Of a DNA stretch of 64,000 nucleotides, positions 50,001 to 58,094 are shown one piece after another. The stretch comes from Azospirillum melinis (GTDB lineage Bacteria > Pseudomonadota > Alphaproteobacteria > Azospirillales > Azospirillaceae), in contig NZ_WHOS01000001.1 of assembly GCF_013340935.1 (NCBI RefSeq), positions 1 to 64,000 on the forward strand. Reading direction: 5' to 3'. Positions within the stretch are counted from its first letter, which is position 1; each line of letters begins with the position of its first letter. Below the pieces are notes generated by a model. It ran no database searches and was not told the origin of the DNA. It saw only the letters and a program-made list of their open reading frames with translations. The position numbers were made by a program, and so were the translations under genes.

Positions 50001-50763
50001 CGACCGCGGCCAAGGGCCAGGGCTGGTGCGCGGCCTGTCCGGAGAGGGGAAAAACTGCAGGGAACGTCGATGGATCGTCGGGCAGCCGCACCCCCGCGAT
50101 CCGGCGGGCGGTTGCGCCATCCTCATCCAGGAGATAGATGGCGGCGAACGGAATGTCCAAAGGATTGGCGTCCAGAACCTCGATGGCCTTCCGGCAAGCG
50201 GCCTCGACCGTGCGTTGCTCGGACACCCGCAGGCCGAGGTCGCGCAGGGTAGAGAGCCGCCGCTCGCCGAGCACCCTCTCGGTGGTCTCCGTGCAGGCAC
50301 AGAAGACGCCTTCGACCGTGCGGGCATCCTCCGCCAGGATCGGGCTGTAGCTGAAGGTGACGTAGACCTCTTCGAGCGGCAGCCGCCGGGCGAAGAAGAA
50401 CTGGAGGTCTTCGACCCAGGTTGCCCGCCCGGCCCGGACCTCGTCATGCATCGGGCCGATGGCCGGCCAGATCTCGCTCCAAGCCTCGCGCCCGGGGGCA
50501 CCGAGCATGGCCGGATGCTTCGTTTCGCCGAGGAACGGAATGTAGGCGTCGTTGTAGAGAATGCGGAGTTCGGGACCGAGCCAGAGCAGGATCGGGAAGC
50601 GGGAGTTCAGGCAAAGGCTGACGGCGGTCTTGATGTTGCGGGTCCAGCTCTCCGGCGGTCCAAGCGGATGTGCCGACCAGTCCTTTGCGCGCATCAGCGC
50701 GCCAAGTTCTCCCCCGCCGCGGAGAAACCCTAAGGGATCCTGTAACGATGACGCTGAACTCAT
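47071..50763 (-). CDS. Giant PAS/GAF histidine kinase fused to REC, PAS and FixJ-like output
   Basis: A 1230-residue polypeptide. Domains in order: PAS-like (about 30-165), GAF-like (170-340), HisKA with His363 (NISHEFRTPL), HATPase (to 580; DTGIGIPTADLPQVFKRFHR), a normal receiver with Asp685 (LVLSDVMMP), two PAS domains (775-890 and 895-1015), a second, degenerate receiver (1020-1135) and a LuxR/FixJ HTH at 1160-1220. The second receiver keeps Asp1069 (VLLDIRAPE). It has GAE where the acidic pair should be, and it lacks the conserved Lys (EVPYE for EKPxx). Such a single-chain two-component system is unusual. It is unlikely to have been built by an annotation error, since the frame is open throughout. 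Confidence 0.8.
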   Translation of the reverse strand: MSSASSLQDPLGFLRGGGELGALMRAKDWSAHPLGPPESWTRNIKTAVSLCLNSRFPILLWLGPELRILYNDAYIPFLGETKHPAMLGAPGREAWSEIWPAIGPMHDEVRAGRATWVEDLQFFFARRLPLEEVYVTFSYSPILAEDARTVEGVFCACTETTERVLGERRLSTLRDLGLRVSEQRTVEAACRKAIEVLDANPLDIPFAAIYLLDEDGATARRIAGVRLPDDPSTFPAVFPLSGQAAHQPWPLAAVARTQKAVEVRNLPGRGGTFAAPLWPDLVQTALILPLEMQSQSALTGFCIVGISPRRVLDADYRSFLDLVAGHIAGGIADARAFESERRRAEALADIDRAKTIFFSNISHEFRTPLTLMISPLEELLAKPEGELPADGRVLATMAHRNSLRLLKLVNMLLDFSRIEAGRAQAAYEPTDLSRFTAELASNFCSLCERAGLRLDIACPPLPQPVHVDRDMWEKIVLNLLSNAIKYTFEGGITVSMTATVDDATLRVSDTGIGIPTADLPQVFKRFHRIEGQKGRSFEGSGIGLALVQELVHLHCGTITAESKVGRGATFTVALPFGTGSLPMRRVGVPHSQSPTSTRAAAYVEEALRWLPGDDPADGMPRPPGEVAGAAHVKERARILLADDNADMRDYLIRLLSAHWDVAAVPDGQEALEAARRCRPDLVLSDVMMPRLGGVELVTALRREPKLADVPIILLSARAGEAAKVEGLAVGADDYVIKPFAARELLARVNSALALSRQRREVADRVRRSEARLRAAVDLVGMTLYSWDPATGALEWDARLKAMWGLPPEAHVDVDVFLGAIHPDDRPSVEAAIAHCLDPRGDGVYAIAYRVIGIEDGIERWISTHGQTVFDAGRPVGFIGAALDVTAHKRAEDELRESEERFRQFAAHSASVLWIVDVRTMRMEYLSPAYEHVWGEPPDAMLRDWRPHWLGTVHPEDRGLASDAMDRVLQGETVDQEYRIIRGNGSVRWIRDTFFAIRGEGGRIRRVAGIAQDITSHSGPLIYVVGAEEAAHRELLLLLRGVGYDVKAFTSARAFLEMAPALIPGCVLLDIRAPETGGLAIPRELRARRIHLPVIVVGNCDGDIGLAVQAMKAGAVDFLEVPYEREPLLAAVASALADIRDTAERDSVAEIARTRIADMSARERAVLEGLLAGGTNKTMARDLGISPRTVEIHRAHVMERLGARTLPEAVLMASAAGMRPPLRTQSETQEE

Positions 50764-51632
50764 GATGGTTTCCCTCGTGTACGGCGGACGACCACGAGGC
50801 GAGAGATGGTCGTTTCATCAACTTTTCAATAATAAAATAGTTCCTACCAAAAACGTAAAAAGCACAAAGACATCGGTGGAGCCCTGAAAGTATAATGGCA
50901 GAATGAATGGCATTGAGTAAGGTATGCCAGACGTGCCGGATGCTGTAGTGGTATTGTGTGCCTATTTACTGATCAAAAGGGGGTGCTTCCGGGCTTGCGC
51001 GTTTCTGCTCATCGATACACCGGCCACCGGCCAGATGGAGGTCGCGCCATCTAAGCCCACAGCCAACTGAGCCGCAAGGCGGCTGCCCGCTGCCCCGACA
51101 GCGTGGATCGGTCGCTCTCGTGAAGGCGTCCGTCGTGCAGCATCGCTGAGGCCTTCGGCATGGGATCCCCCTTAGGCACACGCCGGATGGCCGGCCGGCG
51201 ATACGGTACGATCCTTCTTCGTCAATGCGGGAGAGCAGGTGCGCAGCGACCCCGACCGGCGCGGCGGCGTCAATCCCGGTACCTCTCGAATTCCTGCCGC
51301 GCCGTCGAGAGTGGCGATCACCCGCTTAGGATGATCCGCACACCGCCGACGAAGATCTCTCCACCGGCGGAAAGCTCGACCGTTCACCTCCGGCCCACCG
51401 CTCCACGGCAGGCCGGAGACTCTCACACGACAGGCACGTTCGGGAGCATCCGATGGGCATTTGCGTAAAGCGGCAATGGTTGCGTGAGGCACCGGGTGCC
51501 TCCGCCGAGGTGAATCCCTCCTCCGAACTCCGGCAAAGGCCGGCTGTCCGCAGCGAGGTTCCGGACCAGCCGAAGGAACGAGACGCTTCGGTCGGCACCA
51601 AACAGTGGGGACCGGCATTGGAGACCGATAGC
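50764..51632. other. Gene-poor interval of about 870 bases
   Basis: I see no convincing gene on either strand. The first 130 bases are AT-rich, as expected for the promoter of the leftward kinase. The rest is GC-rich with short overlapping ORFs on both strands and no ribosome-binding sites or family resemblance. It may hold remnant genes. Confidence 0.4.
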
Positions 51633-52115
51633 ATGCCTTTCACCTTGCACAGCCCGGCCTTCGCAAATGGCCAGACAATTCCGCCAAGGCACACGGCGGA
51701 CGGCGACAACGTCTCGCCGCCGCTGGAATGGTCGGACGCCCCCGCCGGCACCCGCAGCTATGCCCTGATCGTCGAAGATCCCGATGCGCCGGGCGAGACC
51801 TTCCTGCACTGGGCGGTCTACAACATCGCCGCCGAGCGCGACCGTCTGCCCGAAGGCACCACCCAGGGCGCCAAGACCGAAAGCCTGGGCCACGGGATCA
51901 ACGATCATGGCCATGCGCATTACGATGGCCCCAATCCCCCCTGCGGGCACACCGCACACCATTACCGCTTCCGCCTGATGGCGTTGGATGTGGACGCGCT
52001 CGGCCTCGGGCCCAAGGCGACGGTCGACGAGGTGCGCAGCGAGGCCGGCAAGCACCTGCTGGGGGAGGCCGAACTGGTCGGCACCTACGCGCACCCTGAG
52101 AGGACACAACCATGA
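51633..52115 (+). CDS. PEBP-family (YbhB/YbcL, Raf-kinase-inhibitor-like) protein
   Basis: A 160-residue phosphatidylethanolamine-binding-protein-like protein. It has YALIVEDPDAPGETFLHWAV (DPDAP and HWV/HWAVYN landmarks) and a GPNPPCGHTAHHYRFRLMAL segment with the PPxGxHHYxF signature. No signal peptide, so cytoplasmic. The function of bacterial PEBPs is unknown. It starts after GGAGACCG and its stop overlaps the next small ORF by 4 bp. Confidence 0.85.
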   Translation: MPFTLHSPAFANGQTIPPRHTADGDNVSPPLEWSDAPAGTRSYALIVEDPDAPGETFLHWAVYNIAAERDRLPEGTTQGAKTESLGHGINDHGHAHYDGPNPPCGHTAHHYRFRLMALDVDALGLGPKATVDEVRSEAGKHLLGEAELVGTYAHPERTQP

Positions 52116-52294
52116 CCGAAGACGAAGACCATCTCCGTCGCAAAGCCGTCAGCGGCAGCAAGAGCCGGCCGAACGACCGGGACGGCGGTGATCACATCCG
52201 CCAGGCACAGGAATGGAACGGCGGGTCGAAGGGCCGCAAGGGGCCGATCACGCCCAAGGACAAGCGGAACCCGAACAGCAGCGTCAAGAGCTGA
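52112..52294 (+). CDS. Small basic protein of unknown function
   Basis: A 60-residue hydrophilic, Lys/Arg/Asp-rich protein, probably disordered. It overlaps the PEBP gene by ATGA, so it is translated by coupling. No family recognised. Confidence 0.5.
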   Translation: MTEDEDHLRRKAVSGSKSRPNDRDGGDHIRQAQEWNGGSKGRKGPITPKDKRNPNSSVKS

Positions 52295-52410
52295 TCCCGA
52301 CCGTTCGCCCGGCCCTTCAGAGGATGTGATGATCCGGAGGCTCTTAACCAAGCCTTCAGAGATGGCCGCGATGTTTGGCGGCTTCCTGCGACGGCCGACA
52401 CCCAGACACC

Positions 52411-54939
52411 GTGACCGCGTTCAAGAGACCATCCCCGACGTTGCTGCTTGTCCTCGTACTCGTGGCAACCCTCGGGCTCATCGGCACCGGAACCGCCCGC
52501 TTCCTCCGCATCGACCGGGAGGAGACGATCAAGCATTACGAGCGGATCACCAGCGACACCACACGCCTGCTGGAAGAGCACGCACGGCGCACCATCCACA
52601 GCGCCGATCTGATCCTTCTGCAGGCGTTGAGGATGATCCGCGAACGCGGCGGTGTCGGGGCGATCGGGTCGGGGCTCGATTGGGCGGACTTCGGTGAGCT
52701 GGCGCAGCATCTGCCTGAACAGGGTGTCCTGTGGATCTACGATGCCGACGGCCGGGCACGCCTTGGAACGCCGGTGTTTCCGACGCCGCCCCTGACCGTG
52801 GCGGAGCGTGACTATTTCCAGGCCGTCAAGACACGGGGGGAGCCGTTCCACATCGGCCCGACCATCCGCGGCAAGACGACCGGCAAGGTCTTCTTCACGG
52901 TGAACCGCCCCATCCTGGACGAGCAGGGGCGCTTTCTCGGCATGGTCCAGGCGGCGATCGACACCGCCTATTTCACGAAGCTGTACGACCTGCTCGACGG
53001 CAGCCTGGATCCCTTGACCGGAATCTACCGGCTGGAGGGCGGCATTGTCGTACGCCGTCCGGGAATGGAGACGCATCTCGGCGCGGATGTGTCCAGGGGA
53101 CCGGTTTTCCAGAGCCTGCTGGCCCGCGCGCCGACGGGGAATTACGAATCCGTGTCGCCGCTCGACGGGACGGTGAGGATCGCGGCCTATCGCCGGATCG
53201 CCGACTTGCCGCTGGTGGCGATTGCCGGCGTCAGCAAAACGGCCGCCCTCGCCGAATGGCGGGCCCGCACCGTCCGGGCGATCTGGCTCAATTTGGGGGC
53301 GCTCGGCGTGCTGATCGTGCTGGGCGTGCTGACCTGGTCGTCGCTGAGACGGCAGGAACGGAGCCGGACCTTGGCCGAAGCCGCCCTTCTAACCGCACAG
53401 GCCAGCGAGCGACGCGCCTGCCTGGCCGGCCGGCAGGCGGAGCAGGCCCAACAACGGCTGTACGAGGCCATCGAATGCCTGCCGGACGGCTTCGCCCTGT
53501 TCGATGCCGAGGACCGGCTCGTCCTGTGCAACAGTCGCTACCGTGCCTTCTACGCGCTCTCCGGCCACGCCATCGACGGCGGCATCCGTTTCGAGGACGT
53601 CCTGCGGCGGGGCGCGGAGCGTGGCCTGTTTGCGGATGCCATCGGGCGGATCGACGCCTGGGTGGCGGAGCGCGTGGCGCAGCACCGCGCGGCCGACCGG
53701 GTGCATGAGCAGCGGCTGTGGGATGGCCGCTGGCTGCACATCGACGAGCGGGTGACGGCGGACGGGGGACGTGTCGGCGTGCGCGTCGACATCAGCGAGG
53801 CCAAGCGCCGCGAGGCGGAACTTGCCGATCTGGTGCGCCGCAATGCCCTGCTGGCGGCCGCGCTGGAGGCCACGCCGAACGGCATCGCCGTCACCGACGC
53901 GACGACCGACGCTCCGCACGTCCTCTATGTGAACCGGGCGTTCGAGGCCATGACCGGCTACATGGCGGCGGAAATCGTGGGCCGGACCATTCGTGTCCTT
54001 TACGGCAGCGAAACGGACCCGGAGGTCGCGGCCTCCCTGCATGACGCCAAGCTCCGCGGCGAGACCGTGACGGCGGAGATGATCAATTACCGCAAGGATG
54101 GTTCTCCCTTCTGGAACATGGTCCGCCTTGCGCCGGTGCTCGACCCCGGCGGTTCGACGTTGGCGCATGTCGCCGTACTCTGGGACACCACCGAAGCGCA
54201 CCGCCACGAGGCCGAGGAACTCCAGCGCCAGAAGATGGAGGCGCTCGGCCAGCTTGCCGGCGGCATCGCCCACGAGATCAACAATCTCCTGCAACCGGTC
54301 ATCACGCTGTCGAACCTGAACATCGGTGCTCCCGATCTGCCGGCACCGGTGCGGGAGGATTTCGCCGACATCCTCAGTGCCGGGCGGCAGTGCCGGGACG
54401 TAGTCGGCGCCGTGCTGGCCTTCGCGCGCAAGGAGGGGGCGGCCACGCAGCCCCTCGTGCTCGGCGACGCGGTGTGCCGGGCGCTGAGCTTCGCCCGCGG
54501 CGTGCTGCCTCCGGCGGTCGTCATCGACAGCCGGATCGGCGACTGCGAGGCGATTGCGATGATCAGCACCACCGAGTTGACCCAGGTGCTGATGAATCTG
54601 CTGACCAACGCTGCGGACGCCATGGACCGGTCGGGAACCGTCACCGTCACGCTCGACCGGCTGCCCGGTGCCGGTGGCCTTCGGTTGACGATCGGCGACG
54701 AAGGCTGTGGCATGGACGAGCGGGTGCGCCAGCGCCTGTTCGAGCCGTTCTTCACGACCAAGCCCCAGGGGAAGGGGACCGGGCTCGGGCTGGCGGTGGT
54801 ACACGGCATCGTGCGCGGATGGCGGGGAACCATTTCAGTGACCAGCGCGCTGGGGCGGGGAACCTCGTTCGAGATCACGTTTCCCGTGGCCGAATCCTCC
54901 ACAATCGAACACCCGGCGACCGAATCCCCCCCAGCATGA
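52411..54939 (+). CDS. dCache/PAS histidine kinase
   Basis: About 842 residues. TM1 (LLLVLVLVATLGLIG) precedes a periplasmic dCache domain (RDYFQAVKTRGEPFHIGPTI; FTVNRPILDEQGRFLGMVQA), which usually binds small molecules. After a second TM (AIWLNLGALGVLIVLGVLTW) come two PAS domains, HisKA (GGIAHEINNLLQPV, His in HE), and HATPase ending GTGLGLAVVHGIVRGW. A GTG start is chosen because it puts TM1 at the N-terminus; a TTG 36 bases earlier is possible. The receiver at 54954 starts 15 bases past its stop and is its likely partner. Confidence 0.85.
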   Translation: MTAFKRPSPTLLLVLVLVATLGLIGTGTARFLRIDREETIKHYERITSDTTRLLEEHARRTIHSADLILLQALRMIRERGGVGAIGSGLDWADFGELAQHLPEQGVLWIYDADGRARLGTPVFPTPPLTVAERDYFQAVKTRGEPFHIGPTIRGKTTGKVFFTVNRPILDEQGRFLGMVQAAIDTAYFTKLYDLLDGSLDPLTGIYRLEGGIVVRRPGMETHLGADVSRGPVFQSLLARAPTGNYESVSPLDGTVRIAAYRRIADLPLVAIAGVSKTAALAEWRARTVRAIWLNLGALGVLIVLGVLTWSSLRRQERSRTLAEAALLTAQASERRACLAGRQAEQAQQRLYEAIECLPDGFALFDAEDRLVLCNSRYRAFYALSGHAIDGGIRFEDVLRRGAERGLFADAIGRIDAWVAERVAQHRAADRVHEQRLWDGRWLHIDERVTADGGRVGVRVDISEAKRREAELADLVRRNALLAAALEATPNGIAVTDATTDAPHVLYVNRAFEAMTGYMAAEIVGRTIRVLYGSETDPEVAASLHDAKLRGETVTAEMINYRKDGSPFWNMVRLAPVLDPGGSTLAHVAVLWDTTEAHRHEAEELQRQKMEALGQLAGGIAHEINNLLQPVITLSNLNIGAPDLPAPVREDFADILSAGRQCRDVVGAVLAFARKEGAATQPLVLGDAVCRALSFARGVLPPAVVIDSRIGDCEAIAMISTTELTQVLMNLLTNAADAMDRSGTVTVTLDRLPGAGGLRLTIGDEGCGMDERVRQRLFEPFFTTKPQGKGTGLGLAVVHGIVRGWRGTISVTSALGRGTSFEITFPVAESSTIEHPATESPPA

Positions 54940-54953
54940 CGGAGGCGCACGCG

Positions 54954-55340
54954 ATGGCCCGCATTCTTCTGGTCGACGACATGCCCCTGATCCGCAAGAC
55001 GGTCGGCCGGCTGCTCCGGGAGCATGGCCACGAGGTCGTCGCGGCGGCGGATGGCGAGGAGGCGCTGGCCGCCTTGGGCGACGCCCGGCCGGACCGGGCC
55101 GCGTTCGACGCCGCTCTGCTGGACATCTGGATGCCGCGCGTCGGCGGTCTGGAATTGATGCGGACGCTCAAGGAGCGGTGTCCGGACCTTCCCGTCATCA
55201 TCATGTCCGGTGGCGGGCCGCGGGCCCCGCTGGAATATTCCCTGGCGGTGGCCGAGACCGAAGGGGCCGCCGCCGTGCTGGTCAAGCCGTTCGAGGACCG
55301 GCAGCTCCTAGACGTCCTCGCCGTCGCCCTCGGGTCCTGA
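54954..55340 (+). CDS. Single-domain response regulator
   Basis: A 128-residue receiver only. Acidic pair in LLVDDMP, phosphoacceptor Asp57 (ALLDIWMP), VIIMSGGG and LVKPFED. It lacks an output domain, so it probably acts as a phosphotransfer or motor partner. It starts after GGAGG. An ATG 18 bases earlier overlaps the kinase stop. Its 3' end overlaps the convergent MarR gene by 33 bp. Confidence 0.85.
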   Translation: MARILLVDDMPLIRKTVGRLLREHGHEVVAAADGEEALAALGDARPDRAAFDAALLDIWMPRVGGLELMRTLKERCPDLPVIIMSGGGPRAPLEYSLAVAETEGAAAVLVKPFEDRQLLDVLAVALGS

Positions 55341-55859
55341 TCCGTCCGTTCCGGCCGACAGCAAACGGCCGAGCAGATCGCGCAATCCCGTCGCCAGCCC
55401 CTCCTGCGCCTCCGACGGCATGGCGGCGAGGGCGGTCTCGACCATGAGCAGGGGATCCTGGGCGAGCAGTGTCCGGCCCGCCTCGGTCAGCGACACGATC
55501 CGCGCCCGCTTGTCGTCCGGCGAGACCACCACGGCGAGCAGCCCCCGCCGCACCAGCGTTCCGATGGTGCGGGACGCCGTGCCGGGGTTGGTCCCCTGGT
55601 ACCTTGCCAGCCCCACAACGTTGCGTGCGCGCTCTCCGGCCTTGCCGAAATAGCGCAGCGCCGACCATTGGGCCGCCTGCATGTCCGTCGTCCAGCACAG
55701 ATCATGGACGGCGCGTGCCGTCTGCTCGACGAGGCTGGCGATTCCATGGAGTCGCGTGGCGCGGTGCGGTGCGGCGGCCGTCCCGGATGGGGCGGGCTCC
55801 GACACCAGGGTCGGGGCAGGGCGGTCCGGCGGCGTGGATGGGGTGAATTTGTTTGTCAC
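55308..55859 (-). CDS. MarR-family regulator
   Basis: A 183-residue winged-helix protein of the MarR type: LVEQTARAVHDLCWTTDMQA, ARYQGTNPGTASRTIGTLVR, and a DDKRARIVSLTEAGRTLLAQ wing segment. It follows a GTG start after AGGGAAGA; longer ORFs upstream run over the operator. Two TTGTC-N3-GACAA-type palindromes sit right at the start, so it is likely autorepressed. Its ligand is unknown. It is divergent from the region upstream of the chemoreceptor. Confidence 0.8.
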   Translation of the reverse strand: MTNKFTPSTPPDRPAPTLVSEPAPSGTAAAPHRATRLHGIASLVEQTARAVHDLCWTTDMQAAQWSALRYFGKAGERARNVVGLARYQGTNPGTASRTIGTLVRRGLLAVVVSPDDKRARIVSLTEAGRTLLAQDPLLMVETALAAMPSEAQEGLATGLRDLLGRLLSAGTDGSGPEGDGEDV

Positions 55860-55866
55860 AGACAAA
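55852..55866. promoter_or_regulatory. MarR-type palindrome 1
   Basis: TTTGTC-ACA-GACAAA, a perfect inverted repeat overlapping the GTG start of the MarR gene. Its match to the palindrome at 55898 suggests both are autoregulatory sites. Confidence 0.6.
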
Positions 55867-55897
55867 TATCTTCCCTCTGCATAGGCGCATCGGTATA

Positions 55898-55912
55898 GTT
55901 GTCTCTGACAAA
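55898..55912. promoter_or_regulatory. MarR-type palindrome 2
   Basis: GTTGTC-TCT-GACAAA, with core TTGTC-N3-GACAA as in palindrome 1, centred 46 bp away. Such pairs about four turns apart suit cooperative binding of MarR dimers. Confidence 0.6.
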
Positions 55913-56295
55913 CATATGGCTGGCCCGCGAGCATGGCAGGGCTGCCTGTATCACCCCAGGACCGGAGATTGCAGACCGCATCATGGTTCCCGAACCGTTC
56001 GCCCACACTGGCCATGGTGGATTGTGCATTGCCATATACGGTGCCATGGACGCAATGGATCCTATTGCCGCGTGGTTTTGTGCGGCCGCAGGGGAATTCG
56101 GGTGCTTCCGAAGAATAACTCCAGAAAGAATTTTGAATTTTAAGATCGAAATTAAATAAAAATCACGCTACTCGCAGATATATACCGATAAAAACAAGGA
56201 ATGCTCTGGATATTTTTAATATTAGAAATGATCTGTTAAGACAATTTTGGGATAGTCAAAGTATAAGACCTGAATTTTCGAGAGATCATGACGCG
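55913..56295. other. AT-rich intergenic interval of about 380 bases
   Basis: No gene is seen. From 56110 to 56290 the sequence is markedly AT-rich, with runs of A and T, in a region otherwise very GC-rich. This could be a horizontally acquired promoter or a bent region ahead of the chemoreceptor. Confidence 0.5.
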
Positions 56296-57990
56296 ATGAC
56301 CACCGTTTCCCTGAATTTATCGATCCGCGGAAAGCTGTGGGGGCTTGTCGTGGCGGCGAGTGTCGCGTGTCTGGCGATCGCGGGGGCCGGCCTGTACCTG
56401 AACCACGAGCGCATGCACCAGGACCGGGTGGCCACGCTGAAGTCGCTGGTCGACATCGGGTACAGCATCGCCGAAAAATACGAGGCCGATGCCGTGGCCG
56501 GAAGAATCACGCGGGAAGACGCGCAGGCGCGCTTCAAGGAGGCGCTGCTGTCGCTCAGGTACCAGGGCAGCGGCTATCTCTTCGCCTACACCTACGACAA
56601 CCACGGCTTCGCGCATCCCAACGCCAAGGTGATGGGCAAGGACGCATCGGGTCTGAAAGACGCCAAGGGCGTGCCGATCCTGCCGGCCATGGTGAAGATC
56701 GCAAGGCAGGGGGAGGGTACGTATCTCTATCCCTGGTTCGTCAACAACAACGGGACCGACGAGACCGAAGAGAAGCTGTCCTATGTCCGGGGCTTCGAGC
56801 CCTGGAAGATCTTCATCAGCACCGGCATCACCATCGACGATCTGCAGGCCGCCACGATGGGGCAGCTCTGGAAGTTGCTTGGGATCGCGGCCCTCCTGGG
56901 GCTGCCGGCCATCGCGCTGATCGCGCTGGTCGGCCGCAACGTCAGCGCCGACATCGCGCGGCTGAGCCGGAGCATGCACGCTTTGGCCGGGGGCGATCTG
57001 TCGGTCGCCCTTCCGGAAACCAACCGGCAGGACGAGATCGGCGCAATGGCCAAAGCGGTCCAGGTGTTCAAAGAGAACGCCGCGGGCAAGGCCCGGCTGG
57101 AAGCGGAGCAGGCCGAATACGCGCGCCGGGCCGAGCTGGAAAAGCGCCAGACCATGCTGACGCTGGCCGCCGACTTCGAGGGTCGCGTGAAGGGCATCGT
57201 CGACACGGTGGCGGCGGCGGCGACGGAGATGCAGGGTTCCGCGCGCTCCCTCTCACATGTGGCGGAAGACAGCGTCCACCAGATCACGGCGGTGGCGGCC
57301 GCGTCCGAACAGGCCTCCACCAATGTGCAGACCATCGCCGTCGCGGCGGAGGAACTGTCGGCGTCCATCACGGAGATCGGGCGTCAGGTCGACACCTCCA
57401 CCCGCATCGCCGGACAGGCGGTGACGGAGGCGCAGCGGACCGGCGATGCGATCCGCGGTCTGGTGGAGGCCGCCCACGAGATCGGCCAGGTGGTCGAACT
57501 GATCAACAGCATCGCCGGACAGACCAACCTGCTGGCGCTGAACGCCACCATCGAGGCGGCGCGGGCGGGGGAGGCCGGAAAAGGCTTCGCCGTCGTCGCC
57601 AGCGAGGTGAAGGCTCTGGCGACGCAGACGGCGCGCGCCACCGAAGGCATCCAGAGCAAGGTCGTTGAAATCCAGGCGGCGACCACCGGCGCGCAGGACG
57701 CAATCGGGGCGATCGCCAAGACCATCGGCCAGATGAGCGAGATCGCCACCGTCATCGCCTCCTCCATCGAGGAGCAGAACGCGGCGACGCAGAACATCGC
57801 CGGCAACATCACGCAGGCGGCGCGGGGCACGGAGGTCGTCTCGACCAACATCGTCGGGGTGAACCGGGTGGCCACCGACACCGGCAGCGCGGCGATCCAG
57901 GTGCTGGGCGCATCGCAGGGGCTGGCGCTCGAAGCGGAACGCCTGCGGGAAGAGGTGGCGGGCTTCATCGCCACCATCCGGGTCGCCTGA
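56296..57990 (+). CDS. Methyl-accepting chemotaxis protein (sCache)
   Basis: A 564-residue chemoreceptor. TM1 (about 15-35) is followed by a single-Cache periplasmic domain with QGSGYLFAYTYDNHGFAHPN, then GTYLYPWFVN and SYVRGFEPWKIFISTG. TM2 (LLGIAALLGLPAIALIALVG) leads to a HAMP domain and a signalling domain whose tip holds AGQTNLLALNATIEAARAGE. No C-terminal pentapeptide for CheR is visible. The ligand is probably a small organic acid, which is typical of sCache_2 but not shown here. Confidence 0.9.
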   Translation: MTTVSLNLSIRGKLWGLVVAASVACLAIAGAGLYLNHERMHQDRVATLKSLVDIGYSIAEKYEADAVAGRITREDAQARFKEALLSLRYQGSGYLFAYTYDNHGFAHPNAKVMGKDASGLKDAKGVPILPAMVKIARQGEGTYLYPWFVNNNGTDETEEKLSYVRGFEPWKIFISTGITIDDLQAATMGQLWKLLGIAALLGLPAIALIALVGRNVSADIARLSRSMHALAGGDLSVALPETNRQDEIGAMAKAVQVFKENAAGKARLEAEQAEYARRAELEKRQTMLTLAADFEGRVKGIVDTVAAAATEMQGSARSLSHVAEDSVHQITAVAAASEQASTNVQTIAVAAEELSASITEIGRQVDTSTRIAGQAVTEAQRTGDAIRGLVEAAHEIGQVVELINSIAGQTNLLALNATIEAARAGEAGKGFAVVASEVKALATQTARATEGIQSKVVEIQAATTGAQDAIGAIAKTIGQMSEIATVIASSIEEQNAATQNIAGNITQAARGTEVVSTNIVGVNRVATDTGSAAIQVLGASQGLALEAERLREEVAGFIATIRVA

Positions 57991-58094
57991 CGACCGGCTG
58001 AAGACAAGGGGGCGGCAGCAGCGGACCGGCGGAGTCCGGTCGGCCCGCGCCGTCCCCCCTTGCGCACACCATGCGAACCAACGGGAAGATGACG

